Shown: piece after piece, positions 1-6,049 of the stretch
Layout of the letters: each line of letters opens with the position of its first letter
Numbering within the stretch: the stretch's first letter is position 1
Origin: an uncultured Burkholderiales bacterium
Lineage (GTDB): Bacteria; Pseudomonadota; Gammaproteobacteria; Burkholderiales; Burkholderiaceae_D
Reading direction: 5' to 3'
DNA length: 13,359 nucleotides
NCBI GenBank assembly: GCA_937872165.1
Contig: CALMOR010000010.1
Coordinates: 1-13,359, forward strand
Notes under the pieces: model-generated
The model's database searches: none
The model's input: the letters and a program-made list of their open reading frames with translations, nothing else
What the model was told of the DNA's origin: nothing
Position numbers and translations under genes: made by a program

Positions 1-1
1 G

Positions 2-1864
2 TTGATGGATCGGCATGCTTCGGCTCGTCAGGCCGACGACGCGGCAGCGGCGATGCAGGCCGGCGACGCGTCGCCGTTGATGCCCGCCGTGCGACGCGCG
101 ACGCCGGAGATCGTGGTGCCGAGTCCGGCCGGCGCGTCCGCGTCGTCCGCGGCGTCGTCGTCCGGAAAGGGTCCGTCGGCCGATCCGCGGACGGCGATCC
201 GCTGGCCGGAACCCCGCTTCGTCTACAAGGCCGACGGTCGACGGCTCGCCGACGTGCTGATGGATTTCGCGTCGAGCCAGGGCGTGCCGGCGGTCATCGC
301 CGACGGCGTCGACGGTGTCGTGCAGGCGTCGTTCGATACCACGCCCGATCGCTTCCTGTCGGCGGTCTCGCGTGCGTACGGGATCATCTGGTACTTCGAC
401 GGCGCCGCGCTCTACGTCTACCCGTCGCGCGCGATCCAGAGCCGTATCTTCCGCCTGCGCGGCTACGCGGGGTCGGAGGTCGAGGCGTTGCTGCACTCGC
501 TGCAGCTGGTCGATCGACGCTATCCGCTGCGCTACAACAAGCTCGAGAGCACGCTGCTGGTCTACGGGCCGCCGCGCCATGTCGAGTTGGTGAGCGCCGC
601 GATCGAGTCGCTCGACGTCGGTGCCGGAGAAGGACGTCGCGCGACGACGCGCGTCGTCTCGTTGCGATACGCATGGGCGGCCGATCGCCACTTCGGCGAG
701 ACCACGCTGCCGGGTCTGGCCGTGGTCCTGCAGGGGCTGTACGGTCACGCGCCAGCATCGCCGCGCGCCGCGGGCCCCGCGAACGCCGGCGTCGCGGAGC
801 TGAACCGCAAGTCATCCACGCTCTCGCGCACCTACGGCCTCGATCGGGGCGCTCCGCAATTGCCTCCGGCGAACGGGGGCGACGAGGCGTCGCGCCCGCC
901 GCAGGACCGATCGATGACCGGAACGGGTCCTCGCGGCGTGCGCAGTCCGCTCGACGACGACGACGATACGCCGACCTTCCAGGCGGACGAAGCGACCAAC
1001 ACCGTGATGGTCCGAGGTCGCAAGGACCGCATGAGCGAATACGTCGACGTGATTCGACAGCTCGACACGAAGCCGACGCTGGTCGAACTCGAGGCGATGA
1101 TCATCGACGTCAGCAACGACAGCGTCGACAGCCTCGGCATCGACTGGTCCGCGAGCGGCGCGCACGGCAGCGTGTCGCTCACGTCGCCAACCGGCACACC
1201 GGTCGACTCGACCTTCGGCACGACGACCGCGGGCGTCTTCACGCTCAGCACCCTGTGGGCCAACGCGGGCCGCCAGGTCCTCGCGCGGATCAACGCGCTC
1301 GAGTCGACCGGCAAGGCACGCATCGTGGCGAAGCCGCGCGTGCTCGGCATCGCCAATCGCACCGCGATGATGAGCGACAAGCGCATCGTCAACGTGCGGG
1401 TGGCGGGCAACCTCGATACGAGTCTCTATCAGGTCGAAGCCGGCACCGATCTGCAGGTCACGCCGCAGGTCATGTCGTTCGACGCGACGAGCCGCATCAA
1501 GCTGTCGATCTACATCGTCGACGGGAAGTTCGAGGACGCCGAGGTCGATCAGGTACCGGTCGTCAAGCGCAGCGAGATCCAGACCGAGGCCTACATGACC
1601 GAGGGCGAGAGCCTGCTCATCGGCGGCATCACTTCCGATTCCGATATCGCCCGTCGAAGCGGCGTGCCCGGCCTCTCGCGCATCCCGTTGATCGGCGGCC
1701 TCTTCCGTCAGACCCAGACGCAAGCCGCGCATACCGAGCGGTTGTTCCTCATCACGCCACGCCTGCTGCGCGACGTCCCGGCCGCAGCGCTCCAGACGCC
1801 TTCGTCGCAAGGACGGCTTCGCCCGCCGTCCATCGACGAAGGAGCGGCCGGTCCTTCCGACTGA
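2..1864 (+). CDS. sctC: T3SS outer-membrane secretin SctC (HrcC family), 5' end truncated by window edge
   Basis: This is the secretin that forms the outer-membrane ring through which the needle or pilus passes. Numbering from base 2, residues about 67-140 are the N0 domain (starting RWPEPRFVYKADG), and about 145-206 a ring-building domain (RLRGYAGSEVEALL). Residues 230-325 are a low-complexity linker ending in a five-Asp run. A second ring-building domain (about 326-356) follows. The C-terminal secretin barrel is about 357-590 and carries the signature VPGLSRIPLIGGLF at 555-568 and LFLITPRLL near the end. No signal peptide precedes N0; the first 60 residues are Ala/Ser-rich and hydrophilic. 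The frame is open to the window edge, so the true start and signal sequence most likely lie upstream. It is followed after 35 nt by sctD. The family call is secure; the start is not. Confidence 0.95.
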   Translation: MMDRHASARQADDAAAAMQAGDASPLMPAVRRATPEIVVPSPAGASASSAASSSGKGPSADPRTAIRWPEPRFVYKADGRRLADVLMDFASSQGVPAVIADGVDGVVQASFDTTPDRFLSAVSRAYGIIWYFDGAALYVYPSRAIQSRIFRLRGYAGSEVEALLHSLQLVDRRYPLRYNKLESTLLVYGPPRHVELVSAAIESLDVGAGEGRRATTRVVSLRYAWAADRHFGETTLPGLAVVLQGLYGHAPASPRAAGPANAGVAELNRKSSTLSRTYGLDRGAPQLPPANGGDEASRPPQDRSMTGTGPRGVRSPLDDDDDTPTFQADEATNTVMVRGRKDRMSEYVDVIRQLDTKPTLVELEAMIIDVSNDSVDSLGIDWSASGAHGSVSLTSPTGTPVDSTFGTTTAGVFTLSTLWANAGRQVLARINALESTGKARIVAKPRVLGIANRTAMMSDKRIVNVRVAGNLDTSLYQVEAGTDLQVTPQVMSFDATSRIKLSIYIVDGKFEDAEVDQVPVVKRSEIQTEAYMTEGESLLIGGITSDSDIARRSGVPGLSRIPLIGGLFRQTQTQAAHTERLFLITPRLLRDVPAAALQTPSSQGRLRPPSIDEGAAGPSD

Positions 1865-1899
1865 CGTCGGTCGATCCACCCATCCGGCATTCGTTCCCC

Positions 1900-2892
1900 A
1901 TGAAACAGCTTCGTGTCCTGACCGGCGTGCACGCCGGCGCCCGCCTAACGTTGGAACGTCTCCCCTGCACGGTCGGTTGCGCGGAGGAGGCCGATGTCCA
2001 GGTGAGCGACTGGACGCAGGCGACCGCGCGACTGGACCACGACCCGGACACCGACATGATGCGGTTGACGACCTTCGACGATGCGGGCACCGCCTGCGCG
2101 ACGCCGTTCGCGGACTTCATGCCGCGCCGTTTCGCCGATGTCGTGCTCTGCATCGGCGACGACGACGCGACATGGCCGGGCGACATCGAGCTGATGTCCC
2201 GCCTGCTGGTGCCACGAGCCGACGACGTGACGGTGCGGGAGTCGCCCCGATCCGGATGGGGTCCGCGCAAGAGAACCGTGGCCGTCGTCGGCAGCATCGC
2301 CTGCGTCACGCTGCTGGGGACCTTCGGCGCACTCGTCATGCCGCACGACGGCGGGGCCGAAGCCCATACCCGACAGCAGCCGTTGCAGGAGCGCGTCGCG
2401 AATGCGCTGCGGGCCGCGGGGCTGACCGAACTCGAGGTCCGGCCGGTCGGCGACAAGGTGGCCGTCGAAGGACTGATCACCGCGGCTGCCGACCTGACGC
2501 GCGTCCGCGCCGCATTGCGGGTCTTCGAGCACGGGGCGGTCCTGCACCGCTATGCGGCGGCCAGCGAACTGTCGCAGGCGATCTCCGACGCGTTCTCCGA
2601 TCCCAGGATCCACGTGCGTTACGCCGGCCACGGCGTGTTCGTGGTGGACGGCTCGGTGCTCGACGTCGAGCGGCTGAGCGGCTCGGCCGGCCGCATCGCA
2701 GCGGATCTCGGCCCGTTGGTCCGCCGCATCGACATCGCCGCCAACGCTCTGCCACCGGAACAACGGGTGCACGTCGACGCGATGCTGGTGACGAGCGGCT
2801 TGCGTTACGTGCAGACGCGCGACGGGACCAAGCACCTGATCGTTTCCTCCACGGAAGACCTGGACGTGGAGTCGGGCCTTCCGCTTCATTGA
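1900..2892 (+). CDS. sctD: T3SS inner-membrane ring protein SctD (YscD/HrpW-type)
   Basis: SctD is a bitopic inner-membrane protein whose periplasmic part meets the secretin and whose cytosolic FHA-like domain meets the sorting platform. The 330-residue product starts MKQLRVLTGVHAGARLTL, typical of the FHA-like N-terminus (about residues 1-100). One transmembrane helix lies at about 126-146, just after a basic stretch (GPRKR). A periplasmic region with ring-building repeats follows to the C-terminus (for example LQERVANALRAAGL and LSQAISDAFSDPRIHVRYAG). ATG at 1900 is chosen because it starts the FHA-like domain directly; the open frame upstream is read-through opposite sctC. No strong ribosome binding site is seen. 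It sits 35 nt after sctC and 29 nt before the YscE-like gene, so it is probably cotranscribed. Sequence divergence in this family is high; the call rests on topology and context as well as sequence. Confidence 0.88.
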   Translation: MKQLRVLTGVHAGARLTLERLPCTVGCAEEADVQVSDWTQATARLDHDPDTDMMRLTTFDDAGTACATPFADFMPRRFADVVLCIGDDDATWPGDIELMSRLLVPRADDVTVRESPRSGWGPRKRTVAVVGSIACVTLLGTFGALVMPHDGGAEAHTRQQPLQERVANALRAAGLTELEVRPVGDKVAVEGLITAAADLTRVRAALRVFEHGAVLHRYAAASELSQAISDAFSDPRIHVRYAGHGVFVVDGSVLDVERLSGSAGRIAADLGPLVRRIDIAANALPPEQRVHVDAMLVTSGLRYVQTRDGTKHLIVSSTEDLDVESGLPLH

Positions 2893-2921
2893 CTGCTCCA
2901 CCTCATCCACCGGAGAACCAC

Positions 2922-3185
2922 ATGAGTGAAGAACTGAACGACAACGTGCTGGCCGACATGACGAAGCTCGAGAAGACGCTCACCGAAGACCTGACCGGCG
3001 ACAGGACGCGCGCGATCCTCGCGTACTTCGACAAGGTCGCGGAAGCCAGCGCAAAGGCGTTGCAGACCCCGGCGAACGACGGGGAAAGACAAATGGCTTC
3101 GCGTTTGAGCGAGGGTTTCCGGGCGTCGCAGCGCATCGTTCGTCACGTATGGGAAACGCTGCACGCGGCGTCCCTGCCGGCCTGA
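2922..3185 (+). CDS. Small YscE/SsaE-like T3SS protein, probable needle/pilin co-chaperone
   Basis: An 87-residue acidic, helical protein with no signal peptide. By eye it fits the YscE/SsaE (EscE) family: an N-terminal helix around LEKTLTEDL and a C-terminal amphipathic helix ending in QRIVRHVWETLH, comparable to the end of SsaE. In Yersinia, YscE pairs with YscG to hold the needle subunit YscF unpolymerised in the cytosol. The next gene looks like YscG, which strengthens the call. ATG at 2922 follows a CCGGAG ribosome binding site (about 2910-2915). It is the third gene of the sctC-headed unit, 23 nt before the YscG-like gene. The family is small and poorly conserved, so the assignment is moderate. 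Confidence 0.6.
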   Translation: MSEELNDNVLADMTKLEKTLTEDLTGDRTRAILAYFDKVAEASAKALQTPANDGERQMASRLSEGFRASQRIVRHVWETLHAASLPA

Positions 3186-3208
3186 GCCGCCGATCGGAGG
3201 AAAAACAG

Positions 3209-3622
3209 ATGTCCAAGATCATTCAAGACGACCGCGAGAAAGACGCTTATCCCGCGGTCTATCGCAGCCTGATGACGGTCGGTCTGCTCGGATCCTGTTA
3301 CCGGGTGCACGAGGACGCCGAGTGCGTCAACGACGCGGTCGAAGCGACGCTCGCGGACCCGACGCGGTTCCGCATGTATCGCGCGCTCGCGCAAGGGATT
3401 GGCGGCGACCCCGCTTACGCGAAGGCACAGCTCGGCGAGCGCCTGGCCGGTCATCCCGACGACGACCGCGCGAAGGTCGCGCTGGCCGTGTCGTTGATGC
3501 TGGCCGGCGACGCGAGCTGGAAGGAACTGATCGACAACGTGCTGGCGACCAGTACCGACCAGACGGCACGCCAGGCGGCGACGAGCCTGATCCAGTACCT
3601 GTCGTCGTTCCAGGTGCATTGA
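3209..3622 (+). CDS. YscG-like TPR needle/pilin chaperone
   Basis: A 137-residue all-helical protein resembling the YscG/SsaH/EscG needle chaperones. The segment VGLLGSCYRVHEDAECV (residues 24-40) parallels the YscG helix containing GxxxHEEAxCI. It is followed by TPR-like helices ending AGDASWKELIDNVLATSTD (99-117). The role inferred from the family is to bind the pilin subunit together with the YscE-like partner encoded just upstream. ATG at 3209 has a strong GGAGG ribosome binding site at 3196-3200. The same C-terminal pattern (AGDA-x-W followed by VL) recurs in HrpB1 at 5175-5636, so the two may be diverged paralogues. The next gene is the pilin candidate, which mirrors the yscE-F-G gene group. 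It could instead be a divergent HrpB1-type protein. Confidence 0.62.
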   Translation: MSKIIQDDREKDAYPAVYRSLMTVGLLGSCYRVHEDAECVNDAVEATLADPTRFRMYRALAQGIGGDPAYAKAQLGERLAGHPDDDRAKVALAVSLMLAGDASWKELIDNVLATSTDQTARQAATSLIQYLSSFQVH

Positions 3623-3623
3623 C

Positions 3624-3673
3624 GATTCGAATCGGTCGATGCGGTATCGGCCACACCTGCCGCGCAACGCGGC
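3624..3673 (+). other. Palindrome and hairpin before the pilin candidate
   Basis: The gap between the YscG-like gene and the 75-residue gene holds a perfect 10-base palindrome, GATTCGAATC (3624-3633). It also holds a hairpin with a 6-bp perfect stem, GCCGCG/CGCGGC, and a 3-nt CAA loop (3659-3673). The hairpin ends 8 nt before the AAGGAG ribosome binding site. There is no U-tract, so an mRNA-stabilising or processing element is more likely than a terminator. Function is inference. Confidence 0.4.
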
Positions 3674-3694
3674 GTCACCTCAAGGAGACATGCA

Positions 3695-3922
3695 ATGGTT
3701 ATGAAATTGTTGAGCGGACTCGCCGATTCCGCCAAGGGTTGGGCGGACGTCGGACAGTCGGTCGGCGAGATGAAGGACTCGATGGCCCAGAACGAGGTGA
3801 TCGGGTCGGCGAAGCGATCCCAGATGCGCGAGCAGGCCAACATCGCGCTCATGAACGACCTCGCCGAGACCGAATCGAAGATGGTCAAAGGCATCGGCGA
3901 GTCGGTGAAGGGTCTGGCCTGA
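3695..3922 (+). CDS. Small helical protein, candidate T3SS pilin/needle subunit (SctF-like)
   Basis: A 75-residue protein with no cysteine, no signal peptide and one Trp. It begins MVMKLLSGLADSAKGW and ends TESKMVKGIGESVKGLA, predicted almost entirely helical. Its size and composition (Ala, Gly, Ser, Met, Gln, charged residues) fit Hrp pilins (HrpA, HrpY, HrpE) and needle subunits, which are secreted without cleavage. I cannot show direct homology by eye; position is the best support. It directly follows the YscE-like and YscG-like genes, the pair that chaperones the needle subunit in Ysc systems, and precedes two probable secreted proteins. ATG at 3695 has an AAGGAG ribosome binding site at 3682-3687, 7 nt away. 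An ATG at 3690 is out of frame and stops after four codons. Hairpins flank the gene on both sides, compatible with differential expression of an abundant subunit. Confidence 0.6.
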   Translation: MVMKLLSGLADSAKGWADVGQSVGEMKDSMAQNEVIGSAKRSQMREQANIALMNDLAETESKMVKGIGESVKGLA

Positions 3923-3940
3923 ACGCGTCGTCGTCGTCTG

Positions 3941-3968
3941 CCGCGGACGGTTCGAGGAGCCTCCGCGG
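3941..3968 (+). other. Intergenic hairpin between the pilin candidate and harpin-like gene
   Basis: CCGCGGA (3941-3947) pairs with TCCGCGG (3962-3968). The 14-nt loop can itself pair GGTT with AGCC. No T-run follows. It could be a leaky terminator or a 3' stabiliser for the upstream message; which of these is inference. Confidence 0.45.
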
Positions 3969-4002
3969 TCCTTGATTCCCTTATCAGGATGGAGAAAGAA
4001 AC

Positions 4003-4473
4003 ATGTCGGATCTCTCGATCGGTGGTAGCAATCCCGCGGTATCCGCGGCTTTCCAGAAGTTCAAGTCGAACGCGATGCTCGACGTGCTCCAGCAGACGCT
4101 TAGTCAGGCGGGCGTGCAGGAATCGCCCGACACGCTGAAGGCGTTGCAGGGGCTGCGCGACGCGATCAACGGCAACCAGACCAGCGCGGCGCAGCAGCTG
4201 CCGCCGTCGCCGGATGCGAGCCCTTCGCAGGGCGCGGACTCTTCGCAACAAGGTGGCCAGGGCGGTGTGCTGCAGGAGTTGATGCAGCTGCTGAAGATAA
4301 TGGAGATGCTGATGCAGATGCAGATGCAGATGCAGCAGAACGGCGGCATGGACGGCGGCATGGACGGCGGCAATAGCGGTGGCTTCCCGTCGCAGTTCAA
4401 CAACAGCTTCGCGCCGTCCGCCGATGGCGACGACCAGTCCGAAACGGAGGACGACCCGATGTCCTTTCAGTAA
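4003..4473 (+). CDS. Harpin-like Gly/Gln/Met-rich secreted protein
   Basis: A 156-residue acidic protein with no Cys, Trp, Tyr or His and few basic residues, the composition of harpins such as Hpa1 and PopA. The N-terminus (MSDLSIGGSNPAVSAAF) lacks a Sec signal and looks like a T3SS-secreted leader. A Pro/Ser/Gln linker spans about 60-88. A Met/Gln-rich amphipathic helix spans 89-112, in the place of the Leu/Gln-rich helix of Hpa1. A Gly-rich segment with two exact repeats of GGMD lies at 113-127, and the tail is acidic. Harpins are secreted early and act on plant membranes or aid translocation; that role is inferred from composition. ATG at 4003 has GGAG at 3991-3994. It lies in a unit with the pilin candidate and a second Met/Gln-rich protein. 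It could alternatively be a pilus-associated or translocon accessory protein. Confidence 0.65.
   Translation: MSDLSIGGSNPAVSAAFQKFKSNAMLDVLQQTLSQAGVQESPDTLKALQGLRDAINGNQTSAAQQLPPSPDASPSQGADSSQQGGQGGVLQELMQLLKIMEMLMQMQMQMQQNGGMDGGMDGGNSGGFPSQFNNSFAPSADGDDQSETEDDPMSFQ
4312..4335 (+). repeat. Hexanucleotide ATGCAG tandem repeat (4 copies) inside the harpin-like gene
   Basis: Four perfect consecutive ATGCAG units encode alternating Met-Gln. Being a multiple of three, gain or loss of units would change the length of the Met/Gln helix without a frameshift. Confidence 0.9.
4342..4371 (+). repeat. Tandem GGCGGCATGGAC repeat (2.5 copies) in the harpin-like gene
   Basis: Two perfect 12-base units (4342-4353 and 4354-4365) and a third half-unit, GGCGGC, encode Gly-Gly-Met-Asp repeats directly after the Met/Gln tract. 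Confidence 0.9.
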
Positions 4474-4512
4474 TAGATCGAGCGCATGGCGACGGCCTCA
4501 AAGGAGAAGCAG

Positions 4513-5022
4513 ATGAATAGCGTGACCAACAACGTCTCCACCGGAGGCGACGACCTGTGGCTCAGGACGCGGGAGGCGTTCGCCGACGGGCCGGGGGATA
4601 CCCCTCGACTCGGCAAGGCCCTGCACGCGGCACGGCGGATCGTCTTCGGTCCGAACGCTCCGGGTTCGAGGCCGCCGGGCGAGGGCAATGTCGGTGATCG
4701 GGCGATCCTGCGGATGTTGCAGGGACTGACGCAGATGCTGATGCAACTGATGATGCAGCAGATGATGGAACAGATGCAGGAGCAGATGCAGGAGATGCAA
4801 CAGCAGCAGACCGCTCAAGCCGATTCGTGCGACGGTCCTGAGGGCACCCCTCCCCAGGACGACGGCTCGTCGGGCCTGCAGGGCCTGTCGCTGCTCCTCG
4901 CGGTCACCAAGCTCCTGCAGCAGATCGAGCAGCCGCAAGGTCTCGTGCGGAGCTCGGCGCATCTGATCGTCGACAAGCATCCCGCGTCTCCCGATCGCTT
5001 CGAACGCCTTCGCACGACGTGA
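4513..5022 (+). CDS. Second Met/Gln-rich protein, possible T3SS substrate
   Basis: A 169-residue protein of unrecognised family. It has a polar N-terminus, a long Met/Gln/Glu tract (about 68-99, with repeats such as MMQQMMEQMQEQMQ), an acidic Pro/Gly linker (103-120), a hydrophobic Leu-rich helix (LQGLSLLLAVTKLL, 122-135) and a basic C-terminus. The Met/Gln helix resembles the one in the preceding harpin-like protein, suggesting a duplicated module or shared partner. This product contains Cys and Trp, so it is less harpin-like. ATG at 4513 is chosen over an in-frame ATG at 4486 because AAGGAG (4501-4506) lies 6 nt before it. There is no Sec signal or clear transmembrane segment. Secretion by the T3SS is inferred from neighbours and composition only. 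The downstream PIP-box begins inside its last codons. Confidence 0.6.
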   Translation: MNSVTNNVSTGGDDLWLRTREAFADGPGDTPRLGKALHAARRIVFGPNAPGSRPPGEGNVGDRAILRMLQGLTQMLMQLMMQQMMEQMQEQMQEMQQQQTAQADSCDGPEGTPPQDDGSSGLQGLSLLLAVTKLLQQIEQPQGLVRSSAHLIVDKHPASPDRFERLRTT

Positions 5023-5033
5023 TGTCGATTCGT
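5009..5033 (+). promoter_or_regulatory. PIP-box/hrpII-box candidate for the hrpB1-hrpB2 unit
   Basis: TTCGC (5009-5013), 15 nt, TTCGT (5029-5033). This is an exact TTCGB-N15-TTCGB plant-inducible-promoter box and an exact TTCG-N16-TTCG hrpII-box, the site bound by HrpX/HrpB-type AraC activators. It straddles the stop codon of the upstream gene. No perfect YANNNT -10 lies 30-32 nt downstream; the closest is GACCTT at 5066-5071, 32 nt away, with G at the first position. Candidate promoter of hrpB1 at 5175. Confidence 0.62.
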
Positions 5034-5043
5034 CCGCAAGCGT

Positions 5044-5146
5044 CGGCCGCGCGGCTGCGGCCGTCGACCTTGCGGCGATCGTCGAACCTTTCGGACTTCG
5101 TCAGCGAAGTCCCCCGGGGTGTCCTGGCTACCAGCGACACCCCGGG
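5044..5146 (+). promoter_or_regulatory. Three consecutive perfect hairpins in the hrpB1 leader
   Basis: Hairpin A is 5044-5063: a 7-bp stem CGGCCGC/GCGGCCG with a 6-nt loop. Hairpin B is 5093-5112: an 8-bp stem GGACTTCG/CGAAGTCC with the loop TCAG. Hairpin C is 5113-5146: an 11-bp stem CCCGGGGTGTC/GACACCCCGGG whose loop forms a further CTGG/CCAG stem. B and C abut without a gap. None has a T-tract, so intrinsic termination is doubtful. They may end the upstream message, protect RNA ends or attenuate hrpB1. The stems are seen directly; the role is inferred. Confidence 0.55.
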
Positions 5147-5174
5147 TCATCCTGCATGACTCGCGGAGCCCGCC

Positions 5175-5636
5175 ATGGACCCAAAGCTCACCAGCAAGGA
5201 ACTCTGCTGCACCCTGATCGACGCCCTCACGCTCGGTCTCGCGCACGACTGCATCGAGGATGCCGACACCGTGCTCGCCGCGTTGAGGACGATGCGTCCT
5301 AGACTGATCGAGTTCGACACCTTCGAAGCATGGATCTGCATGAAGCGCGGCGTCTTCGACGATGCCATTCGACTGTTGCGCAACACGGTGGCCAGTCCGC
5401 ACGGCGGCCGGCAGGCGACGGCCCTGATGGCTTATTGCCAGTTCGCGGCCGGCGACGCGCGATGGTCCGATGTCGCAAGCCAGGTTCTGGAGAGCGACGG
5501 CGATGTCGACTCGACCCGACTGATGCGTCTGCTGATCGATCCGGCCAGCGTCTCGCGCGACGACGAAGCGGCCGCGACGGCACGGGAACCGGCGGTCGCG
5601 GCGAACGCCTTCTCGCCCGACTATCTGCGGGCATGA
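5175..5636 (+). CDS. hrpB1: T3SS protein HrpB1 (HrpK/HrpB1 TPR-like family)
   Basis: A 153-residue helical protein matching the HrpB1/HrpK family of Hrp2 systems. The diagnostic stretch is DADTVLAALRTMRPRLIEFD (29-48), then FEAWICMKRGVFDDAIRLLR (50-69) and AAGDARWSDVASQVLE (91-106), a tandem TPR-like helical fold. In Xanthomonas, HrpB1 is required for pilus assembly and has been reported as a periplasmic, peptidoglycan-binding protein; its sequence here has no signal peptide. A polar Ala-rich tail follows residue 125. ATG at 5175 has CGGAG at 5164-5168, 6 nt upstream. It precedes hrpB2 by 13 nt, the standard order. Its C-terminal half lines up with the YscG-like protein at 3209-3622. The gene is probably expressed from the PIP-box at 5009-5033. 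Confidence 0.85.
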   Translation: MDPKLTSKELCCTLIDALTLGLAHDCIEDADTVLAALRTMRPRLIEFDTFEAWICMKRGVFDDAIRLLRNTVASPHGGRQATALMAYCQFAAGDARWSDVASQVLESDGDVDSTRLMRLLIDPASVSRDDEAAATAREPAVAANAFSPDYLRA

Positions 5637-5649
5637 ACCGGAGGATCCG

Positions 5650-6039
5650 ATGAGCCTTTCAATCGACGCCCTGTCGAGTCAGCGGGTCCTCGAGCACGCG
5701 ACGGCGCAGCCGAACGACGACCTGCGGACGCTGTCCGATCGCTTCGATCGCCTGATGGCGCACGAACCGGACGCGACGGCGCACAACGAGCCGCTCAACA
5801 ATCATCGGCAGACGATGGCGAGCCAGTTCGTCGATCGCGGTTCGTCGGTGATGCGCGAGACGTTCGAGAAAATCCAGCACTTCCGGGACGATGCGCCGTA
5901 CCTCGACATGCGCGAGCTCTCGAGTCGCCACGCCGAGCTCGCGATGCAGATCGCGGTCACGCAATTCCACTTCAACGCGTGTTCGCAGGTCGCGCAGAGC
6001 GGCAAGAGCGGTTTGCAGACGTTGATGAAGAACCAGTAG
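5650..6039 (+). CDS. sctI: T3SS inner rod protein SctI/HrpB2
   Basis: A 129-residue protein of the HrpB2/SctI family, which forms the inner rod or adapter at the base of the needle and is itself an early substrate. The polar N-terminal part (1-60) is followed by a long amphipathic helix. The conserved C-terminus is VTQFHFNACSQVAQSGKSGL, ending QTLMKNQ at the last residue, as in inner-rod proteins. GGAGG at 5640-5644 lies 5 nt before the ATG. It follows hrpB1 directly, and in Xanthomonas-type clusters would be followed by hrcJ. Here the order is interrupted by an inverted lytic transglycosylase gene. Confidence 0.9.
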   Translation: MSLSIDALSSQRVLEHATAQPNDDLRTLSDRFDRLMAHEPDATAHNEPLNNHRQTMASQFVDRGSSVMRETFEKIQHFRDDAPYLDMRELSSRHAELAMQIAVTQFHFNACSQVAQSGKSGLQTLMKNQ

Positions 6040-6049
6040 CGCCAAGGCG

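Noticed and set aside
812..1879. 355-residue open frame on the minus strand opposite sctC
   Set aside because: Composition is Arg/Asp/His-rich shadow coding opposite a secure secretin gene.
3626..3649. TTCG-N16-ATCG before the pilin candidate as a PIP-box
   Set aside because: The second half-site is wrong and no suitable -10 follows; the gene is probably transcribed with the upstream genes.
4312..4371. Possible CRISPR-like array
   Set aside because: The repeats are contiguous, coding and without spacers; they are microsatellite-type tandem repeats.
4486..4512. ATG at 4486 as start of the second Met/Gln-rich gene
   Set aside because: It has no ribosome binding site, whereas ATG 4513 follows AAGGAG at ideal spacing.
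5070..5094. TTGCG-N15-TTCGG as an additional PIP-box before hrpB1
   Set aside because: The first half-site is mismatched, no YANNNT lies 30-32 nt downstream, and a perfect box is present at 5009-5033.
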